A stretch of 64,000 nucleotides of DNA. It comes from Erpobdella octoculata (Eukaryota; Annelida; Clitellata; Hirudinida; Erpobdellidae). Location: positions 10,450,856 to 10,514,855 of the forward strand of contig OZ022241.1 of assembly GCA_963978895.1 (NCBI GenBank), written 5' to 3'. Shown piece after piece: positions 59,923 through 64,000 of the stretch. The notes below the pieces were generated by a model. It had not been told where the DNA came from and did no database searches. It worked only from the letters and a program-made list of their open reading frames with translations. Both the position numbers and the translations under genes were made by a program. How positions within the stretch are numbered: the stretch's first letter is position 1; each line of letters opens with the position of its first letter.

Positions 59923-60040
59923 TTATATGCGCAGACCCATTATATGGGCCAACTTGTTATATGCGCAGATTGGTTATATGCGCCGACTTGTTATATGCGC
60001 AGACATTTTATATGCTCCGAATTGTTATATTAGCAGATAT
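59923..60040. repeat. 17-bp minisatellite, about seven copies
   Basis: Copies of ttatatgcgcagacttg start at 59923, 59940, 59957 and onward in 17-bp steps with few substitutions. Confidence 0.93.
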
Positions 60041-61429
60041 TGAGAAATGGAAAGAAATGTGATAAAAAGCAGTTGAATGTTCCTGAAATGTAAATAATTA
60101 CTCGCCATTGCTAATTGCCAGTTTGACACGAACAATGATATTTTAAAGAGTTTTCGTCGTATACAAGAGTCAAATTTTATTCAATTTTAAATAAATAGTA
60201 TCAGTCATTAAAATGTTATTTAGACGATTCAAGATTTAATATCGAATTTCAGGTTTTTAAAAACAAATATTTCTTTTAATCAACCATTTTTTAAAATCTT
60301 TTTAAAGTTGAAAAATTTTGATTGCCACAATTAAATCGATGTTTAAATGGAGTATCTTCGGTTACCAGACCAAATCGTTACCGCGCCAGTGGCAGACGAT
60401 CACGACCAAGTAAACATTACAAATTCATTCCTTAACTCCTATAAGAGATAAGCTGCCACTTGAGATAGAAAATTCTGGAAACATCTACATGATCATAACC
60501 ATCATCGTCGTCATCGTCATCATAACCACCAGCGGGTATGAAGGCGGTGGAATCTCTTCAAGTATGTTTCCATACTTTACGATCGCAATAAGAATGAGAT
60601 GGAGTTGTTAAGCATGCAGTTATCTATCTACCAGGCTCGCCAAGAATCGTTCAACTCGTTAAGGATAAACTTTAAAAAATGGCTTATATGTTTCTATTTC
60701 TTTTTCGTTCTCTCTTTTCCTCTCTCTTTCTATGTTTTCCTATGCCTTTCTCTCTCTTTCTATGTCTTTCTGTTTCTATTTTGCTTTCTTTATTTCTTTC
60801 ATTCGCTGATAAAGTTTTACACTCACCATTAATTATTACTCTTTGAACCGTCTGCAATGTGCCATCGTAAGTGATAGGAAGATGATTGAGACAGACAAGA
60901 AACAGATAACTGACTGCTGGCTGGTAAAATTGGACGTTTTTATCGGCGTAAAAAATGCGAAACGGCCGACCGAGAGAAAGAGAGTAACTGGTTCCGATCG
61001 ACAAATCACAGAGGCGACCTAAAAATGATCTTTACAACGAGGATAGGGATATAACTTCATCGCGACCTCTGCACCCGACAGTACGATTTATGACCTTCTC
61101 ATGCATTGCAAGCCATCAAAATGATCTACCACGTAAACGTTCTGAAAACTGAGAATATTTATGTATATTAAAATAGAGACATGTACGGATTACATTTAAA
61201 TATTATAATGTACTCCAACTTTCATCCAATTGCCATCGATATGATTGAATGGCGACGCTCCTCATTGATGCTGGAATGATGGCTTAGCACTTGCAAGACT
61301 TGTCGACCTTCCAACCTCGTCTTCTTCTATTATGTTCATACTAAAATTGAATTATTTGGACACGTTATCGAACTTTCTCACGATTATGACAGACTTGATC
61401 GATTTTCATTTCTTGCCCTGCAAAAAAAT

Positions 61430-61553
61430 TGGATCGGACCGGATAGGATCGGATGCGATCGGACCGGATAGGATCGGACCGGATAGGATCGGATAGGATC
61501 GGATGCGATCGGATCGGTTTAAATAGAATCGAATATGATCGGATCGGATATTC
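61430..61553. repeat. Degenerate ggatcgga/ggatagga minisatellite
   Basis: Repeats of ggatcggaccggatag with 5-bp substructure; compositionally unlike its AT-rich surroundings. Confidence 0.92.
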
Positions 61554-61832
61554 TTCAAAAAGATTTTTATGATTGGGAGGAACGCATAATTTTTTAACCA
61601 CGTATGCGGTTAATAGCTGCTTATTTTTCTAAATATTTATGCTTCACCAGATGGCACTTCCCACGGTCTAACGACACGGCATGATCAGAAAATAAATTAT
61701 CTTCAAAAACCTACCACAACAACCCGTCATATTTATGACTCGCTTGGCGGTAGTTAAATTGGTCCAAGATGGCTTGACTTCTTAATAACTACAATGACAG
61801 GACGACAATTTATTCATATTTATCAACTTAAA

Positions 61833-61874
<42 letters not shown>

Positions 61875-62137
61875 TCTTTCTCAGAGAAAGTAGAAAAATA
61901 TGATTGATTGACGTCTGGGAAAAGCACGGTACGAGTTCATGTTAGGCGGACATCGTAAGTCAGCTTCAGTTAATAACTAATAAAGCTTAAAAAACTACGG
62001 AGCTTGGCACTGAGAGAAAGGGGATAATAAATTTTGAAAGAGTCATCTTATGTTACCAGACCACCCAGATGATGATGATATTGTAGCGGGGGTGTTCTAA
62101 ATGTTTAGTAGATATTATAACAGTTAATCGTCTCCTT

Positions 62138-62720
<583 letters not shown>

Positions 62721-63419
62721 TCATTCTTTTTTCTTAACCTTTTTCTCTGTCTCGAATAACCGTGAAAAATAGCTTCTTCAGTATGATGCATTGCTGAAAC
62801 TTTTTGCAATCTGAATCGTGAGCGTTTATTGAAAGTTTTAAAATATTAAGTGCAGATGAAACTTTTGCGTACTTGCATGTACATTTGTGATGAAAGTTGG
62901 AGACATGAAATGCGTGGTCCTCAATATAAACATATAAAATACCACGCACATACTGATACCAACCAACTTGTCTAAGGGCGAAGGAGAAGAAGCAAAATGA
63001 AAAAAATGGGAAAGAACGAGAGAAAAAGAGAGAAAAGAAACAGAGACAGAGAAATGAGAGAGAGAGAGAGAGAGAAAAAAAGATGAGAGAAGAGAAAGAA
63101 AGAAAAAGAGAGGAAAAGAAAAAAAATGAAAAATAGGGGTTAAATTAATTAAAAGTTCATATGATTATTCATGCTCGGTAAGAAAACGAAAAATTCTCAA
63201 TAAATTGAATTATTCCGAGTGCTACAACTTCAGAGGAAGTGCCTGCACTACCTGGTGACCCTACCTTGTTGAGTTCCGTGAATTTATTGCGTCAGGACGG
63301 TTTGAGAGAGAGAGAGAGAAAGAGAGATAGGCAGAGTGACAGCGTGAGAAAGAGAGAGCGAGAGGAAGAGGGAGAGAGACAGAAAAAAGAGAGAAAGAGA
63401 TGATATGAAAATATGTAAA

Positions 63420-63730
63420 TGAGCCACTGCCATTTACATCTGCCCATTTATTTAAATTGCTTGTACATCACTTGATAGTACAATTAATCCGACCCGAAAA
63501 TAAACCACTGTCTCTTTTTACGGCGCCGGTGCACGCTGGCCTGTAATATTCCCGGCTCACTGGGCCCCCGGGCGCCTCGAGATTAATTGATCAACTCCGA
63601 TGCGCCCTCAGTTTAAAACTCTGGCAAAGTTCAAAAGGTTCCCGGGTGAAAGTCGATGATGGATGGCTACACGGGTCGTGTAACGTTAGATGGCCGAGCC
63701 ATGCTTACAGGTGGTGTCAACAGGTAATTC
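63420..63730. promoter_or_regulatory. Candidate conserved noncoding block
   Basis: About 300 bp with balanced base composition, homeodomain-like attaatt cores (gattaattga) and GC-rich gggcccccgggcgcc sits between purine-rich repeats inside the putative intron of a developmental gene. There is no coding frame. Only composition and context support this. Confidence 0.3.
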
Positions 63731-64000
63731 GATCTTCGAGTTAGTGATGGCTGGGTGCTTGTAACCGAATATAAGAGGTATTATGCGAATGCTATTTTTC
63801 GGTTTGTTTAATAGCCCACCAGAGCTTGAAATCTAAATAAAAATGATGATAGAAGAAAAGGTTTTTGGCTGTATTACAGACCTCATTTGTTTACATTTAT
63901 CAGCTGAGTAATAAATGCTACATAATGTCAACAAAGACATCATAACTTTGTCGGGAGAGGTGAGGAGACAAGGAACGGGGAAAGATGTGTCATTGTGGAT

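Overview
The window looks like metazoan nuclear DNA from a large, AT-rich, repeat-packed genome. It has spliced genes with phase-1 introns, many families of degraded retroelements and DNA transposons, and long perfect microsatellites of (TA)n, (TC)n, (ATC)n, (AAT)n and (CTCA)n. The mix of Copia, Gypsy, RNase H-bearing LINE, tRNA-derived SINE, hAT, pogo and Helitron-like elements fits a lophotrochozoan, perhaps a mollusc. The phylum is an inference and the species cannot be named from the sequence. There are no operons and no bacterial signals.

Region 1 (1-7016) is a nested retroelement block. A Copia element lacks its reverse transcriptase and runs off the left edge; its 3' LTR ends at 2696. 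It sits inside the reverse-transcriptase gene of a decayed Gypsy element (2697-4733). A SINE-like fragment, a decayed LINE with RT, RNase H and a CCHC tail (4886-6864), and an (ATT)n-tailed fragment follow.

Region 2 (about 7300-22000) holds what appears to be a split gene for a single-pass membrane protein. Eight candidate exons on the plus strand (7334-7366, 11823-11987, 12136-12333, 14507-14830, 15163-15195, 20917-21162, 21415-21456, 21833-21942) have AG/GT borders, and every junction is phase 1. They encode Ig-like modules, three very short linker exons of 33, 33 and 42 nt, and a terminal exon with a transmembrane helix and a short tail. Its introns have been invaded by a hAT element with a perfect 8-bp target duplication and a nested LINE fragment, a fold-back element, a gag-only LTR retrotransposon with a SAP-domain protein and a tRNA-Leu-like primer site, a Helitron-like cluster, and a hAT-like MITE.

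Region 3 (22000-42000) has no convincing host gene. It carries SINEs, a pogo-like transposase remnant, two short Helitron-like 3' ends, another hAT-like MITE, and many simple repeats.

Region 4 (42517 to the right edge) contains the 5' part of a probable zinc-finger transcription factor gene. Exon 1 (42517-42661) carries an N-terminal RRKQxKPxH motif of the kind that recruits NuRD in SALL, BCL11 and FOG proteins. Exon 2 (56484-57494) carries a glutamine-rich motif resembling that of Spalt/SALL. The junction is phase 1 on both sides and the intron is 13.8 kb. The zinc-finger exons would lie beyond 64000. The first intron contains a 1.46-kb Helitron-like element with an internal 156-bp tandem repeat.
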